From JAGWRA01 sp963711505 (GTDB lineage Bacteria > Acidobacteriota > Vicinamibacteria > Vicinamibacterales > CAVVIG01): a DNA stretch of 64,000 nucleotides. Location of the stretch: contig CAVQEJ010000005.1 of the NCBI GenBank assembly GCA_963711505.1, positions 62,001-126,000 on the forward strand. The letters are read 5' to 3'. Made by a program: the position numbers and the translations under genes. Of this stretch, positions 54,999 to 64,000 are shown piece by piece. The notes below the pieces were generated by a model. The model searched no databases. It saw only the letters and a program-made list of their open reading frames with translations, and was not told where the DNA came from. Position 1 is the first letter of the stretch. Every line of letters starts with the position of its first letter.

Positions 54999-55823
54999 TG
55001 CGGCCTCGCCACGACGTGAATCTCCTGGTCCGTCGCAATGACCTCGCAGCCGTACCGGCGCGCGTCCAGCCAGGCCATCACGTCGGCGGGCGTCAACCCG
55101 AGCGCCGCAAGCGGCCCGGCGTGCAGGCTGAGGAAGAGCACGGGCCGCGCCTCCGACAGCAGCCGCTCCGCGCCGCGCAGCACGTCGAGCTCGGCGCCCT
55201 CCACGTCGATCTTCACGACGGCCGGCCTCAGACCGAGCGACGCCACTTCGGCGTCGAGCGTCGTCATCGGCACCTGAATCGCTTCGGGCGATTCACCGGG
55301 CAGCAGCACCAGGCCGTTCGCACCTTCCGCCATGCCTGGCCGCACGTAGAAGGGCACGGTCGCGATGCGGCTGCCGCAGCAGACCGGCCGCACGGTCACG
55401 CGATCCGCCCCATGGTTCCAGGCCAGGTGCCGCGCGAGATACCGCCGCGTCGGCGCGCACGGCTCGTACGCGACGACGCGGGTGGCGGCTCCGCCCTGTC
55501 GCAGGGCAATCAGCGTGTAGGTGCCGAAGTGCGCGCCCACGTCGAACACCACGTCGCCTGGCGCGGACTGCGGCGGCGAAGGCCCGATAGGATTCAGGCT
55601 CGACGGTTTCCCAGCCGGCGCTGACGAGGTCCGGATCGAACCGCATCGGACAACCGCCGATGGTGACCGGCACCCCCGATCCCGCCCCGAGCGCGCCGAG
55701 CAGCCCGCGGTACGGCGCCCGCAGCGCGCGCCAGAGCCCGCTCCAGTCGCGCACGCCTGGCGCGTGCCTGATCGACTGCGCCACACGGCGCAGCACCGCG
55801 GCCGGATGCAGGGATTCGCTCAT
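54995..55823 (-). CDS. FkbM family methyltransferase, one frameshift
   Basis: A protein of about 275 aa starting at ATG 55823 (MSESLHPAAVLRRVAQSIRH; ATGA overlap). Its N-terminal part runs to SAGWETVEPESYRAFAAAVR; near 55565 one extra base shifts the frame, and the catalytic part resumes as PGDVVFDVGAHFGTYTLIAL (SAM motif I), RVVAYEPCAPTRRYLARHLA and PAVVKIDVEGAELDVLRGAE. It ends at 54995. Removing one G in GTCCGCGCC restores a single frame. Confidence 0.87.
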
Positions 55824-56947
55824 GCGCGCCGCACGCCGGCCGGCACGATCTCCAGGGCCGCGGCGAGCCGACCCGCCACCTCGTCGAGCGTCGGCGCGCT
55901 GCGGGCGACGTCCCCGATGCGGCGCCGCGCCTCCGCGCCCGCCTCCGGCTCGAGCATCCGGAGCGCCAGTGCCGCCAGGTCCGCGGGCGCATCCGCCACC
56001 GGCAAGGTGCCGTCGCGCCACTCGTAGCCTCGCCGCCCCGGGGTGGTCGTGACGATCGGAACCCCCCAGGCGAGTGCGACGGCCAGCTTCGTGCTGCAGC
56101 CGCGCGCGTAACAGAACAGCGGGTGCACGAAGCACCCCCAGGTCGCCGCCTCCGCCTCCAGGGCAGCGCCGGGCAGCGCGCCGAGATAGCGGGCGAACCG
56201 GAAGCGCCGGGCGAACGCGGCGCCGGCCTGCACGGGTCCACCGACCAGCCGCACCTCCAGATCGGGCGGCGCGATCGGCTCGAGCGCCTCGAGGAACCGC
56301 CACAGGCCGTCGGTGGTCGGCGGATGATCCATCGTGCCGACGAAGCCCAGACGGTGGTGCGCCGGTTGCCAGTCGAGCGGCGTCCGATCCGGAACCGTGC
56401 GCGGCAGCCAGCTCACGTTCCGCGCACCCAGCCACCGCTCGATCTCCACCTCGAAGGGCGAGAGGCAGACGACGGCATCGAAGAACGTGCGCTGCCGGGC
56501 CTCTTCGTCGATCAGCCAGCCGAGCAACCCTTCGCCGGGCCGGCGCCGCGGCACGCCGGCACGCGCCTCGATCCGCCGCGCGTGCAACGCGTCGACACTC
56601 TCGAGTCCGTGCGACAGCAGCACGAGGCGGCAGCCGTCCGGCAGCAGCGGCTTCAGTGCCGGCGCCAGCGGAGCGAGATCGACCGCGTTCAGGAACACGA
56701 ACGCGGCATCGCGGGCCGCGTGCGCCACGGCGGCGGGAAAGTCGGCCCCCCACTGGACGCCGTACGGCCGGGGTGCGACGCGCCGCCGGAGACGGGCGGC
56801 GAGTCCGGGCGTGGAGGGCGGGACGATCATCACGGTCGTCGCGAGTCCCGCGGCGCCGAGCGTCCGCAGGTACTCGTGGCTGCAGATCTGCAGTCCGCCC
56901 GGTGCGTCACCGATCGCGCCGGGATGCGCGACGAAAATCGCGCGCAC
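55820..56947 (-). CDS. Glycosyltransferase, GT-B fold (GT4/GT1-like)
   Basis: A 375-aa enzyme from GTG 56947: RAIFVAHPGAIGDAPGGLQI, CRLVLLSHGLESVDALHARR, FDAVVCLSPFEVEIERWLGA, HRLGFVGTMDHPPTTDGLWR, and GCSTKLAVALAWGVPIVTTT at the donor site. The middle region resembles glycosyltransferases that lack the classical EX7E and use a C-terminal Lys/Glu arrangement. ATGA overlap with the next FkbM gene. Confidence 0.85.
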   Translation of the reverse strand: MRAIFVAHPGAIGDAPGGLQICSHEYLRTLGAAGLATTVMIVPPSTPGLAARLRRRVAPRPYGVQWGADFPAAVAHAARDAAFVFLNAVDLAPLAPALKPLLPDGCRLVLLSHGLESVDALHARRIEARAGVPRRRPGEGLLGWLIDEEARQRTFFDAVVCLSPFEVEIERWLGARNVSWLPRTVPDRTPLDWQPAHHRLGFVGTMDHPPTTDGLWRFLEALEPIAPPDLEVRLVGGPVQAGAAFARRFRFARYLGALPGAALEAEAATWGCFVHPLFCYARGCSTKLAVALAWGVPIVTTTPGRRGYEWRDGTLPVADAPADLAALALRMLEPEAGAEARRRIGDVARSAPTLDEVAGRLAAALEIVPAGVRRA

Positions 56948-56975
56948 GCCGCGGTCCCGTGCTCAGGCCTCCCGC

Positions 56976-58212
56976 TCACGCGCAGATCCGATCGGCGAGC
57001 GCGACCAGTTCACGCCGGTACCGCGCCCAGGGAAATTCCAGCGCCCGCGCCCGGGCCCGCGTGCCCATCACTCTCCGCAACTCCGGATCGCCGCACAGCC
57101 GACCGAGCGCCGCCGCCAGCGCCGCCGCGTCGCGTGGCGGCACCAGCAGCCCCTCCATGCCGTCGCGCACGACCGACCCGGCGTTCGGCGTCGTCACGAC
57201 CGGCAGGCCCGACGCGAGCGCCTCGGTACACCGCCACCGACGATCCCTCGAACAGGGTCGGGAGCACGAAGACGTCGGCGTCCCGGTACACGGCCGCCAT
57301 CTCGTCGTGCGGCACGTGCGGCACGATGCGCACGCGATCGGCGATGGGTGCGAGGTACTTCGCCGGCACGGTCTGCTTTCCGACGATGGTCAGCGACAAA
57401 CCGGGCCGCGGCCCCATCTGCTGCAGCGCGTCGATCAGGTACCGCGCGCCCTTCCCCAGCCCGAAGTGCCCGACGAACAGCAGCCGGACCCGGTCCAACG
57501 GCCCGGACGTTCCGGACGGCGCGAACCGATCCGTGTCGGCGCCGTACGCGACGACGCTCACGCGATCCGCCGGCACGCCCTCGGCGACGAGCGTGTCGCA
57601 GGCGAACGGGGATCCACACACGATCCGGTCGGCTGCGGCCAGCTCGGCTTCCGCCCGCGCGAGATCCGCGTCGGGGTACGGCCGCGGGTACGGATCGAAG
57701 TCCTCACCGACGCGCGGCCGCTCGTCGGCCAGGAGGCGGTTCCAGGCGCGCGGATGTCCGGTGGTGTGTTCCAGCACGCAGGTGACGCCCCGAGGCTTCA
57801 GGATCGAGAAGGCCGGGAGGCTCGCCGTGTTGAAGCCCCACACGCAGCGGATGCCGTCAGCCAGGGCCATCGCCGCCACCCGGCGGCTGAAGCGCCGGTT
57901 GCCCCACTCGTTCGCGTAGTGCTCGACGGCTCGCAGCCCGAGGCGCATCGCCGCGCGCTCGGTCCACTCGCAGGCGCCGATCGTCCGCACGAGCCGCGCG
58001 TCGAGTCCGGGATGATGACGGCGCCGCAGTTCGTGCTCGACGCGCCGCCGCAGGCCCGACGGCAGCCACGCCGCGATCCGGTACGGCCAGCGGCCGGGAT
58101 CGTAGAAGATCGCCGTCGCGTACCACGCCAGCCGATCCGCGTCCTGAAACGCCAGGGCCGTCTGGTAGGAATGCTGCGTGCCCGGATGGAAGACGGCGAT
58201 CGGTGAGCTCAT
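56976..58212 (-). CDS. Glycosyltransferase family 4 protein, one frameshift
   Basis: A protein of about 411 aa starting at ATG 58212 (MSSPIAVFHPGTQHSYQTAL; ATGA overlap). Conserved regions are DRIVCGSPFACDTLVAEGVP, VRLLFVGHFGLGKGARYLID and RDADVFVLPTLFEGSSVAVY. Near 57227 one extra C (TACCGAGG for TACGAGG) breaks the EX7E motif; the remainder EALASGLPVVTTPNAGSVVR to the stop at 56976 is intact in the next frame. Confidence 0.87.
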
Positions 58213-59555
58213 GCGGCGTACAGCGCGAGGTAGTCCGCCGCCACCTCGTCCATCGTTCTCGCGCGCGGCAGAGACTCGCGCCAGCGGTCGATCGTCGCGG
58301 CTGGATCGCCCGCGACCGCGGTCAGCGCGGCCGCCAGCGCGCGCCAGTCACCCGGAGGAACGAGGCGGCCATTGACGCCGTCGGTCACCAGCTCCGCCAG
58401 CCCGCCGATCCGCGATCCGAGCACGGGCGTACCGGCCGCGTACGCTTCGATGGCCACGGTCGGTCCGCCCTCGAGACAGACCGACGGACAGCACAGCAGG
58501 TCGTAGCCGGCCAGGCAGTCCGGCACCTCGTCGAAGGGAACCGCCGGCGCGAACCGGACGCGCGGGTCGCCCGCCAGCATCCGCTGCAGCTCGTCCCGCA
58601 CGCGGAGATCGGCCGGTCCCTGAACCGGCCCGCGCAGCTCGAGCGCGATCGGCACATCGGCCGGCAGCGCCGACAGCGCCTGCGCGAGCACGCGTACCCC
58701 CTTGATGGGATCGAACCGACCGAGATAGCCGACGCGCACGGGCCGGCGGGTCGCCCGCGCCTCGGGTCCCGGCTTGGCGACGACGCCGGCGTGCGACGTC
58801 CCCAGCCGGTTGAGCGCGAGCTTGCCGCGCGGCGCACCGTTACGGACCATCGCCTCCAGCGCCCACTCCGTCAGCAGCACGTAGCGGTCGACCTGATCCA
58901 GGAGTGACGCCTGCAGGACGCGCATGCCGGCGATCGACGCGCTGCGGCCCAGCGCCGTCCCCGCCTTGCCCGGGATCCGTCCGGCGATCCGTCCGACTGA
59001 CGGCGGCACGGCGGCGACGAGCGACGCGAGCGCCTTCGGGAGGCCGCGGTTCTGCAGGTCGCACGCCGCGCACTTCCACGCCTCCGTCACCCCGTCGCAC
59101 AGGTACTCGCCCCATCGCATCATCGTGCCGCGCGCGCAGACGTGGCCGAGACCGCTCGAGTGCGTCGTGGCGATGATCCGCGCGCCGGTCGCCCGGGCGG
59201 CGGCGACCTCGTGCACGTCCAGTCCCGGCACCAGCGTGTGAAAGTGGACGACGTCCGGCCGTTCCGCGCGGAGCCAGGCGTGCAGCCGCCCGGCGCCCCG
59301 GACGACCGTCGCCGTCTGCGCCTCGTCGCGCGTCAGCCGATCCGGCGTCGGAAAGCGGTAGACCGACGTCCCTTCGTGCTCGTACCGCCGCTCGTCGCGC
59401 CCGCCGGGATCGGGAGCGACGATCCGCACGTCGTGGCCCCGTGCCCGCAGCCGTCGCGCGAGTCCCGCGACGTAGACCTCGGTGCCGCCGCCCGTCTCGG
59501 GGTAGTACCAGCCGACGGCCTGCACGATCTTCATCGCACGTGGCACGGGTGTCAC
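58209..59555 (-). CDS. Glycosyltransferase family 4 protein with Cys-rich insert
   Basis: A 448-aa GT-B enzyme: KIVQAVGWYYPETGGGTEVY, DVVHFHTLVPGLDVHEVAAA, ARIIATTHSSGLGHVCARGT, VRVGYLGRFDPIKGVRVLAQ and CCPSVCLEGGPTVAIEAYAA. Residues near 155-180 (CARGTMMRWGEYLCDG, then WKCAACDLQNRG) hold four cysteines, a feature shared by a GT4 subgroup and possibly a metal-binding or structural insert. GTG start overlapping the deacetylase stop (GTGA). Confidence 0.9.
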   Translation of the reverse strand: MTPVPRAMKIVQAVGWYYPETGGGTEVYVAGLARRLRARGHDVRIVAPDPGGRDERRYEHEGTSVYRFPTPDRLTRDEAQTATVVRGAGRLHAWLRAERPDVVHFHTLVPGLDVHEVAAARATGARIIATTHSSGLGHVCARGTMMRWGEYLCDGVTEAWKCAACDLQNRGLPKALASLVAAVPPSVGRIAGRIPGKAGTALGRSASIAGMRVLQASLLDQVDRYVLLTEWALEAMVRNGAPRGKLALNRLGTSHAGVVAKPGPEARATRRPVRVGYLGRFDPIKGVRVLAQALSALPADVPIALELRGPVQGPADLRVRDELQRMLAGDPRVRFAPAVPFDEVPDCLAGYDLLCCPSVCLEGGPTVAIEAYAAGTPVLGSRIGGLAELVTDGVNGRLVPPGDWRALAAALTAVAGDPAATIDRWRESLPRARTMDEVAADYLALYAA

Positions 59556-60487
59556 GCCGTCGGGGCGCGCCGGCGGCGCATCCGCCAGGAGTAGGCCAGG
59601 CGGTGGGCCAGCTCGGCCTCCGACACGTCGCTCAGGATGACCACGCGCGAGCGCTCGTAGGGAGACGTGTCGAGTGCGGCGAGCGGGCCCGCCGTGGTAA
59701 AGGCGCAGTCGAAGCCGGCCTGCCGGACGAGCGCGACGGTCTCAGCCGTGTAGTCCTGGCCCGGCTGGCCGTTCGGATAGGCGAACGCCCGCACGGCGCG
59801 GCCGATCCAGCGCTCGAGCTGTCGCTTCCCCGCTTCGATCTGATCCCGCTGCACGTCGAGATCGGCGCGCGCCAGAATCGGATGATCCACGGAGTGCGCC
59901 CCGATCTCGATGAGCGGGCTGGAGGCCAGCTCGACCAACTGGTCCACCGTCATCGGCGCGGATGCCGCGTGGACTTCGTCCGACCAGCGGTCGTGGCACA
60001 GTCGGCTCCACTCCGGATACGGCAGCGCCTTGGCATCCCTCACGGCGTCCTCGCCGTGGGCGCGGGCCACGGCATCGAACCAGAACGTCCGCTGCTGCTG
60101 CACCGGGCCGCTGCACACGAACGCCACGGCCGGAAGACCGTAGCGCTCGAGAACGGGTCTGGCCAACTCCGCCATGCTCCGGTAACCATCGTCGAAGGTC
60201 ATCAGCACCGGGCGCGCGGGCAGCGTCAGCCGGCCCGCGACCGCAGCACGCCAGTCGTCGAGCGAGATGGGATGACACGTGTCCCGGATCAGCCGGCAGT
60301 GCGCCTCGAGCTGACTGGTGCGGACGTGCAGGCTCTCGAACGGCATCGTGCCCGCCGGCAAGGCATCGGGACGGACCCCGTGGTAGCAGAGGACCGCAAC
60401 GCCGTCGAAGCGGGTGCGCCGCAGCACCGTCCGGTAGTACGCGGTCCCGAGCAACGTGCGCTTGACGAGATCCGCGACGCGGCTCAC
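59552..60487 (-). CDS. Polysaccharide deacetylase (CE4, NodB-like)
   Basis: A 311-aa enzyme with the NodB homology domain: RPVLMTFDDGYRSMAELARP (motif 1, catalytic Asp pair), IEIGAHSVDHPILARADLDV (HxxxH metal ligands), and AFAYPNGQPGQDYTAETVAL (motif 3). It would remove N- or O-acetyl groups from saccharides, probably the exopolysaccharide or its lipid-linked unit. Start GTG at 60487 (GTGA overlap). It lacks a signal peptide. Confidence 0.92.
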   Translation of the reverse strand: MSRVADLVKRTLLGTAYYRTVLRRTRFDGVAVLCYHGVRPDALPAGTMPFESLHVRTSQLEAHCRLIRDTCHPISLDDWRAAVAGRLTLPARPVLMTFDDGYRSMAELARPVLERYGLPAVAFVCSGPVQQQRTFWFDAVARAHGEDAVRDAKALPYPEWSRLCHDRWSDEVHAASAPMTVDQLVELASSPLIEIGAHSVDHPILARADLDVQRDQIEAGKRQLERWIGRAVRAFAYPNGQPGQDYTAETVALVRQAGFDCAFTTAGPLAALDTSPYERSRVVILSDVSEAELAHRLAYSWRMRRRRAPTA

Positions 60488-61290
60488 GCCGGCGCCTCCG
60501 GCTTCCGGGCGATGAAGTAGACGTGGTGCGCGTGGAGCGCCACCCACCTCGGGTCGGCCTCACCGTTCGGGCTCCTGACGCCCAGCACGTCGAATCCCGC
60601 GGCGCGCAACTGCGCGACCGAGCGACCGGGCCACGCGCTGTAGAGGTGCTGGCGCCCCCCGCCATCCTCGTAGCGGGCGTAGCCTCGCCACACCAGCGGA
60701 TTCGGGATCTGTGCCGCCAGCAGGCGGATGGCGTTCCAGTAGCCGCGCAGGTAGTGGTAGCCGCCGCTGAAGATCGCGCCCAGCAGGTTGTGACTGCTGA
60801 AGATGAACGTGCCGCCGGGACGCAGGACGCGGTGGATCTCCCGCATGCCGGCCAGTCGCGCCTCCTGCGGGTACAGGTTGTCGATACCGTTGTAGCTGAA
60901 CAGCGCCCCCTCGAACGTCGCGTCGCCGCAATCGAGGCTCCGGACGTCCATCAGCCTCAGATCCAGATCGGCGTGACGTGCCCGTGCCGCGCTCAGGAGC
61001 GACGCCGAGACGTCGATGCCCGTCACCTCATATCCCAGGCGGTCAAGGGCAATGGTGGTGCGGCCCCCCCCGCATCCGACATCCAGAATGCGCGCCGGAG
61101 GAGGCGGGAAGAAGCGCCGTACGAGCTCGCCCTCGATCGCCCAGAGGCCCTCGTCATGGCTGTACTCGGCGAGGCTCCACTGGGAATCGTAATTGGCCAG
61201 GTTGTCCGCGGTGATACGTCTGCCGGCGTCTCCCTCCGGTCCGACGGCGTCGGAGGCCCGCAGCGTCGCGCGCACGTGAGATTCGTCCAT
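60484..61290 (-). CDS. Class I SAM methyltransferase
   Basis: A 268-aa protein with PPARILDVGCGGGRTTIALD (motif I), YEVTGIDVSASLLSAARARH, GALFSYNGIDNLYPQEARLA and IHRVLRPGGTFIFSSHNLLG. It resembles Methyltransf_11/25 members in sugar-modification clusters. ATG at 61290 directly follows the acyltransferase TAG. Confidence 0.88.
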   Translation of the reverse strand: MDESHVRATLRASDAVGPEGDAGRRITADNLANYDSQWSLAEYSHDEGLWAIEGELVRRFFPPPPARILDVGCGGGRTTIALDRLGYEVTGIDVSASLLSAARARHADLDLRLMDVRSLDCGDATFEGALFSYNGIDNLYPQEARLAGMREIHRVLRPGGTFIFSSHNLLGAIFSGGYHYLRGYWNAIRLLAAQIPNPLVWRGYARYEDGGGRQHLYSAWPGRSVAQLRAAGFDVLGVRSPNGEADPRWVALHAHHVYFIARKPEAPA

Positions 61291-62388
61291 CTAGACCGCC
61301 CGGTGAATCCTGTCGTACCAGCCCAGCATCGCACCGCGCACCGTCGGCGCGTGCCAGCGGACCGCCAGGAGCGGGCCCGGCTGCGGCAGCCACGCACGCT
61401 TGTACGCCTGATCGCCGGTCAGCAGATGGATGGCGCGCCAGCGCGCGGCGATGCCGTGCGCCACGAGGCGCGCCAGCAGCACCTTGCCCGGCGAGTACGC
61501 GTCCCACGCGGGATCGCGCGCCGGAATCCACCAGTACATCCGACCGCGGTCGAACAGCCCGAGGTGCCAGGCCAGCGGACGGCCATCGAGGCGCAGCACG
61601 CTGTAGTGCGCCCAGCCACCCGGAACACCTTCGAGGAGAATCCGGTCGAGATAGGCCTCCAGGCCCGGGCGGAAGAGCGCGCTCGGCCGGACTCCGGGCC
61701 GCCACGTGTCGCGGTAGGCGAACAGGAACCGATCCCGAAGGTCGGCCCGGGCCGCGTCGCCGTCAGAGGCCCCGGCAATCCACAACTCGAGGGTGCCGAT
61801 CTCCTCCAGCCGTCTGAAGCGGCGCCGCACGTCCCCGCGATGGTTCGCCGAACACCGCCCGAGCAGCGTGTCGAAGTCGGCGACGTCGGTCAAATCCAGC
61901 ACCGGTGCCATCTCGCTCGTCTCGACCGGCAGGCCCGTGGCGTAGCGGGGCTCGACGAAACGGAAGAGCGCCTGATCGCAGGCCTTGCCGACCGCTTCGC
62001 GCGCCGCGCTCCAGAACGCCGCCCAGTCCACGCCGTCAGCGCCCCCTTCGACGAGCGGCGCGTGGTACCCGAACAGATCGTCGCCCGCCGGCCCCAGCGT
62101 CCGGCGCCTCATCGCCCGGCCCCGAGCGTCGGCAATCACCCAGGGCAAGATCGCGCGGCGGCCGTCCGGGCCGTGCGCCAGACCAATCATCGGCGCCGCG
62201 CCGGCCGGATCCCCGCAGGTGTCCGCCCAGGCCCTCACCAGGCCGGCCCGATGATAGACGTGCGCATCCGGATCGGCGTCGCGTACGGCCTCCCAGAGGG
62301 ACATGAACGCGGGCGTCCACACGTCGGCCCACGTCCGCCGCCACTGGAACGTCCATCCGCCGCACTGCGACGTGGCCTCGCCCGTCAT
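61291..62388 (-). CDS. FemAB/BioF2-like GNAT acyltransferase
   Basis: A 365-aa protein with a duplicated GNAT-like fold. The C-terminal half carries the Acetyltransf_6 (CelD/BioF2) features: DVRRRFRRLEEIGTLELWIA, RLDGRPLAWHLGLFDRGRMY and DAYSPGKVLLARLVAHGIAA, then HLLTGDQAYKRAWLP. Such proteins are frequent in exopolysaccharide operons, where they are thought to acylate sugars or aminosugars. ATG at 62388; 91 bases separate it from the previous stop. Confidence 0.82.
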   Translation of the reverse strand: MTGEATSQCGGWTFQWRRTWADVWTPAFMSLWEAVRDADPDAHVYHRAGLVRAWADTCGDPAGAAPMIGLAHGPDGRRAILPWVIADARGRAMRRRTLGPAGDDLFGYHAPLVEGGADGVDWAAFWSAAREAVGKACDQALFRFVEPRYATGLPVETSEMAPVLDLTDVADFDTLLGRCSANHRGDVRRRFRRLEEIGTLELWIAGASDGDAARADLRDRFLFAYRDTWRPGVRPSALFRPGLEAYLDRILLEGVPGGWAHYSVLRLDGRPLAWHLGLFDRGRMYWWIPARDPAWDAYSPGKVLLARLVAHGIAARWRAIHLLTGDQAYKRAWLPQPGPLLAVRWHAPTVRGAMLGWYDRIHRAV

Positions 62389-62479
62389 CGTGGCGCTCAG
62401 CCGCCGATCCCCGGCGGCGCCGCATCCGTTCCGGCGACCAGCCGCACCGACGGAGACCCCATCACCTGCGAGCGCGCTG

Positions 62480-63617
62480 TCAGGAGCGGACCGCCACGCA
62501 TGTGATCAGGTCACCGAGATCGCGCTCGCCCAGCAGCGCGCGGAAGCGGGCGTCGTTGGTCCACCAGTCGCGCAACGTCGCATGGACCGGATCGATGTTG
62601 GCGTCCCAGATCAGCTCGGTGGACAAGGAGGCGATCCGCCACCCAAGGGCCGGGAGCTGACGACGCAGGCTGGACACGTCCACCTGGTTCACACCGAAGT
62701 GGGTCGGATCGAAGTATCCCTCCCAGTCGGATCCGAACAGCTGATGCGTGAGGCTGGCCGCGTTCGACGTCACGAGGAACAGCACCGTGTCCGGCCGGCA
62801 GACCGGCGCGAGTCTCTCGAGCACCACGAACGGCTCCCGGAAATGCTCGAACACCGAGTGCAGAATCAGCATCCCGAAAGGGGCGTGCTGCAGAAGGCCT
62901 TCAGGCAACGCCGATCGTTCCACGTCACAGATCCACACGCGGTTGGGCCCCAGCAAGGCCGTGGCGCGTTCGACGGCCCAGGGCGAGACGTCGGCACCGA
63001 AGCTCTCGATCCCCCGGCTCTGAAAGGCCGCGAGAAGACTTCCCGTGGCGCATCCAATCTCGAGGACGGGTCCCTCGGCCCGGTGCCCGGCCAGCATCGC
63101 GACGACGGCCTCGTTGTCGCCGCCACTCTGGGCCTCGTAGTCGACGTAGTTGCCACCCTCGAAATATTCGCGGTCCCCCACCCGGTCGAGCAATCGGTAG
63201 TGGCCGGTCGTCCGTGCGCGCATGCGGCCGGTGGCCGAACGATAGCGGAGTCGCCAGCAGAATCGACAATCCGAAATCGGGGCGTCCGACCGGCCCCAGA
63301 GCGTCGAACCGAGCCGGACTTCGCCCGTCGAGAGACTGACACTCAGGTCGCAGGGGCCGGCGTAACCAATCCGCGAGCCGTTCCAGAGGACGCGTGTCGG
63401 CCAGTGCCCCTCGTAGGCGACCAACTGCGCCTCCAGAGAATCCCGCGTCCGATTCGGACAATCGGACAACGAGGGTGTCTCCCGTCACGCGATAGGGCGC
63501 GTGAAGCGCGAGGATCGCGTCCTGCCTGGCGGCGGCAGGCAACAGGATCGCCTGGCGGCCCGTCACCCGGCTGATCGCCGTCAGTGCGGCGTTCGCCAGA
63601 GAACGTCTGACGCTCAT
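62480..63617 (-). CDS. SAM methyltransferase with N-terminal extension, one frameshift
   Basis: A protein of about 378 aa from ATG 63617 (MSVRRSLANAALTAISRVTG). An N-terminal beta-rich region (GDTLVVRL, then after the break LEAQLVAYEGHWPTRVLWNG) includes CRFCWRLRYRSATGRM. The methyltransferase domain has GPVLEIGCATGSLLAAFQSR, ICDVERSALPEGLLQHAPFG and MLILHSVFEHFREPFVVLER. The frame changes between 63430 and 63465, most simply by one extra T before CTGGAGG. As written, the longer piece would start at TTG 63469. Confidence 0.82.
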
Positions 63618-63691
63618 GCCGGCCGCCTCGCGCGGGTCCGGCCCGCTCGGCCCGCGGGCGCGAGGCGTGCATCAGAGTCCGGAGTCGTCAC
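63614..63691 (-). CDS. 25-codon micro-ORF linking two genes
   Basis: GTG at 63691 overlaps the stop of the asparagine synthase (GTGA), and the TGA at 63614-63616 overlaps the ATG of the methyltransferase (ATGA). The peptide (VTTPDSDARLAPAGRAGRTR, then ARRPA) is basic and not recognisable. It may simply keep ribosomes on the message between the two genes, or be chance. Confidence 0.3.
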   Translation of the reverse strand: MTTPDSDARLAPAGRAGRTRARRPA

Positions 63692-64000
63692 CGCGAAACC
63701 TCCAGGAAGTGTCCGAGAACCGCAAGGCTCCAGGCCCGCGACCAGTGCGACGTGCCGCGCCGCCAGGCCTGCCAGGCCGCGTCGGGCACCTTCTTGTCGA
63801 TCCAGCCCTCGCGCGCGAGCGCGGCCATCCCGTCGCGCACCAGCGGCGCGATCGCGCCGGTCATCCACTCGGCGAACGGCAGCGTGAAGCCCTGTTTCGG
63901 ACGATCGGCGATGCCCGGCGGCAGCGGCTGCGCGAGCGTCTCGTGCAGCAGCCGCTTGCCGCGCAGCAGGTCGGGGCGCGCGCCGAGCGCGGGCCAGATG
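63688..64000 (-). CDS. Asparagine synthase (glutamine-hydrolysing) C-terminal part, 5'-truncated
   Basis: The last 103 codons of an AsnB-type protein, running in from beyond the window: LLRGKRLLHETLAQPLPPGI, then DRPKQGFTLPFAEWMTGAIA (the conserved C-terminal K-QGF-P region) and WRRGTSHWSRAWSLAVLGHF. It ends at 63688. AsnB paralogues in exopolysaccharide operons are commonly thought to amidate sugar acids such as uronates. It is distinct from the cyclase-like paralogue at 30520-32467. Confidence 0.88.
   Translation of the reverse strand, partial: IWPALGARPDLLRGKRLLHETLAQPLPPGIADRPKQGFTLPFAEWMTGAIAPLVRDGMAALAREGWIDKKVPDAAWQAWRRGTSHWSRAWSLAVLGHFLEVSR

Overview
The window is GC-rich DNA (short AT-rich islands near 13.9-14.1, 16.5-16.7 and 22.1-22.3 kb) from a Gram-negative bacterium. 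A TonB-dependent receptor, TatA, a Wzc-type co-polymerase and many glycosyltransferases point that way. Carboxypeptidase-regulatory-like domains, NHL/Ig-like secreted proteins and dense two-component operons suggest an Acidobacteriota-like (possibly Vicinamibacteria) genome. That placement is inference only, since no rRNA or marker gene is present.

Region 1 (1-16.1 kb, mostly minus strand) holds a 3'-truncated BtuB-like receptor under a cobalamin riboswitch, an MscS channel, a BON-domain protein, a GH15 glucan hydrolase coupled to a small membrane protein, and an XRE regulator. It continues with a translationally coupled signalling operon (CHASE3/PAS kinase, CheY-like regulator, hybrid kinase, PAS-DHp protein, NDH-2-like flavoprotein), a frameshifted tatA, a DUF3810-type membrane metalloprotease and a dienelactone hydrolase.

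Region 2 (16.7-28.2 kb) runs on the plus strand: a secreted CarboxypepD_reg-like protein, a Wzc-like chain-length kinase, an O-antigen-ligase-type protein, and a roughly 5.8-kb NHL/Ig-like repeat surface protein whose frame is broken many times. A minus-strand nucleotidyltransferase lies between the last two.

Region 3 (28.2-34.0 kb, minus strand) looks like a lasso-peptide (RiPP) locus. It has a PqqD-like RRE protein (B1), an asparagine-synthase-like cyclase (C), a short precursor (A) with a PxLxxxGxxxxxTx leader and a Ser1/Glu8 core, a PRMT-like methyltransferase and an HPr-kinase-like protein. The nucleotidyltransferase at 21-22 kb may belong to it. No transglutaminase-like leader peptidase (B2) is visible.

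Region 4 (34-64 kb, minus strand) is a long exopolysaccharide operon whose genes mostly overlap by ATGA or GTGA. It encodes a priming sugar transferase, Wzx flippase, Wzy-type polymerase, about ten glycosyltransferases, a NodU/CmcH-type carbamoyltransferase, three FkbM and several other methyltransferases, an epimerase, a polysaccharide deacetylase, a FemAB/GNAT-like acyltransferase and the end of an asparagine synthase. With the Wzc-like protein of region 2 this makes a nearly complete Wzx/Wzy system; no Wza-type outer-membrane exporter is seen.

Single-base frame breaks recur across the window and are far denser from 22.3 to 32.7 kb. Most can be repaired by one base, so sequence error is a serious alternative to real gene decay.
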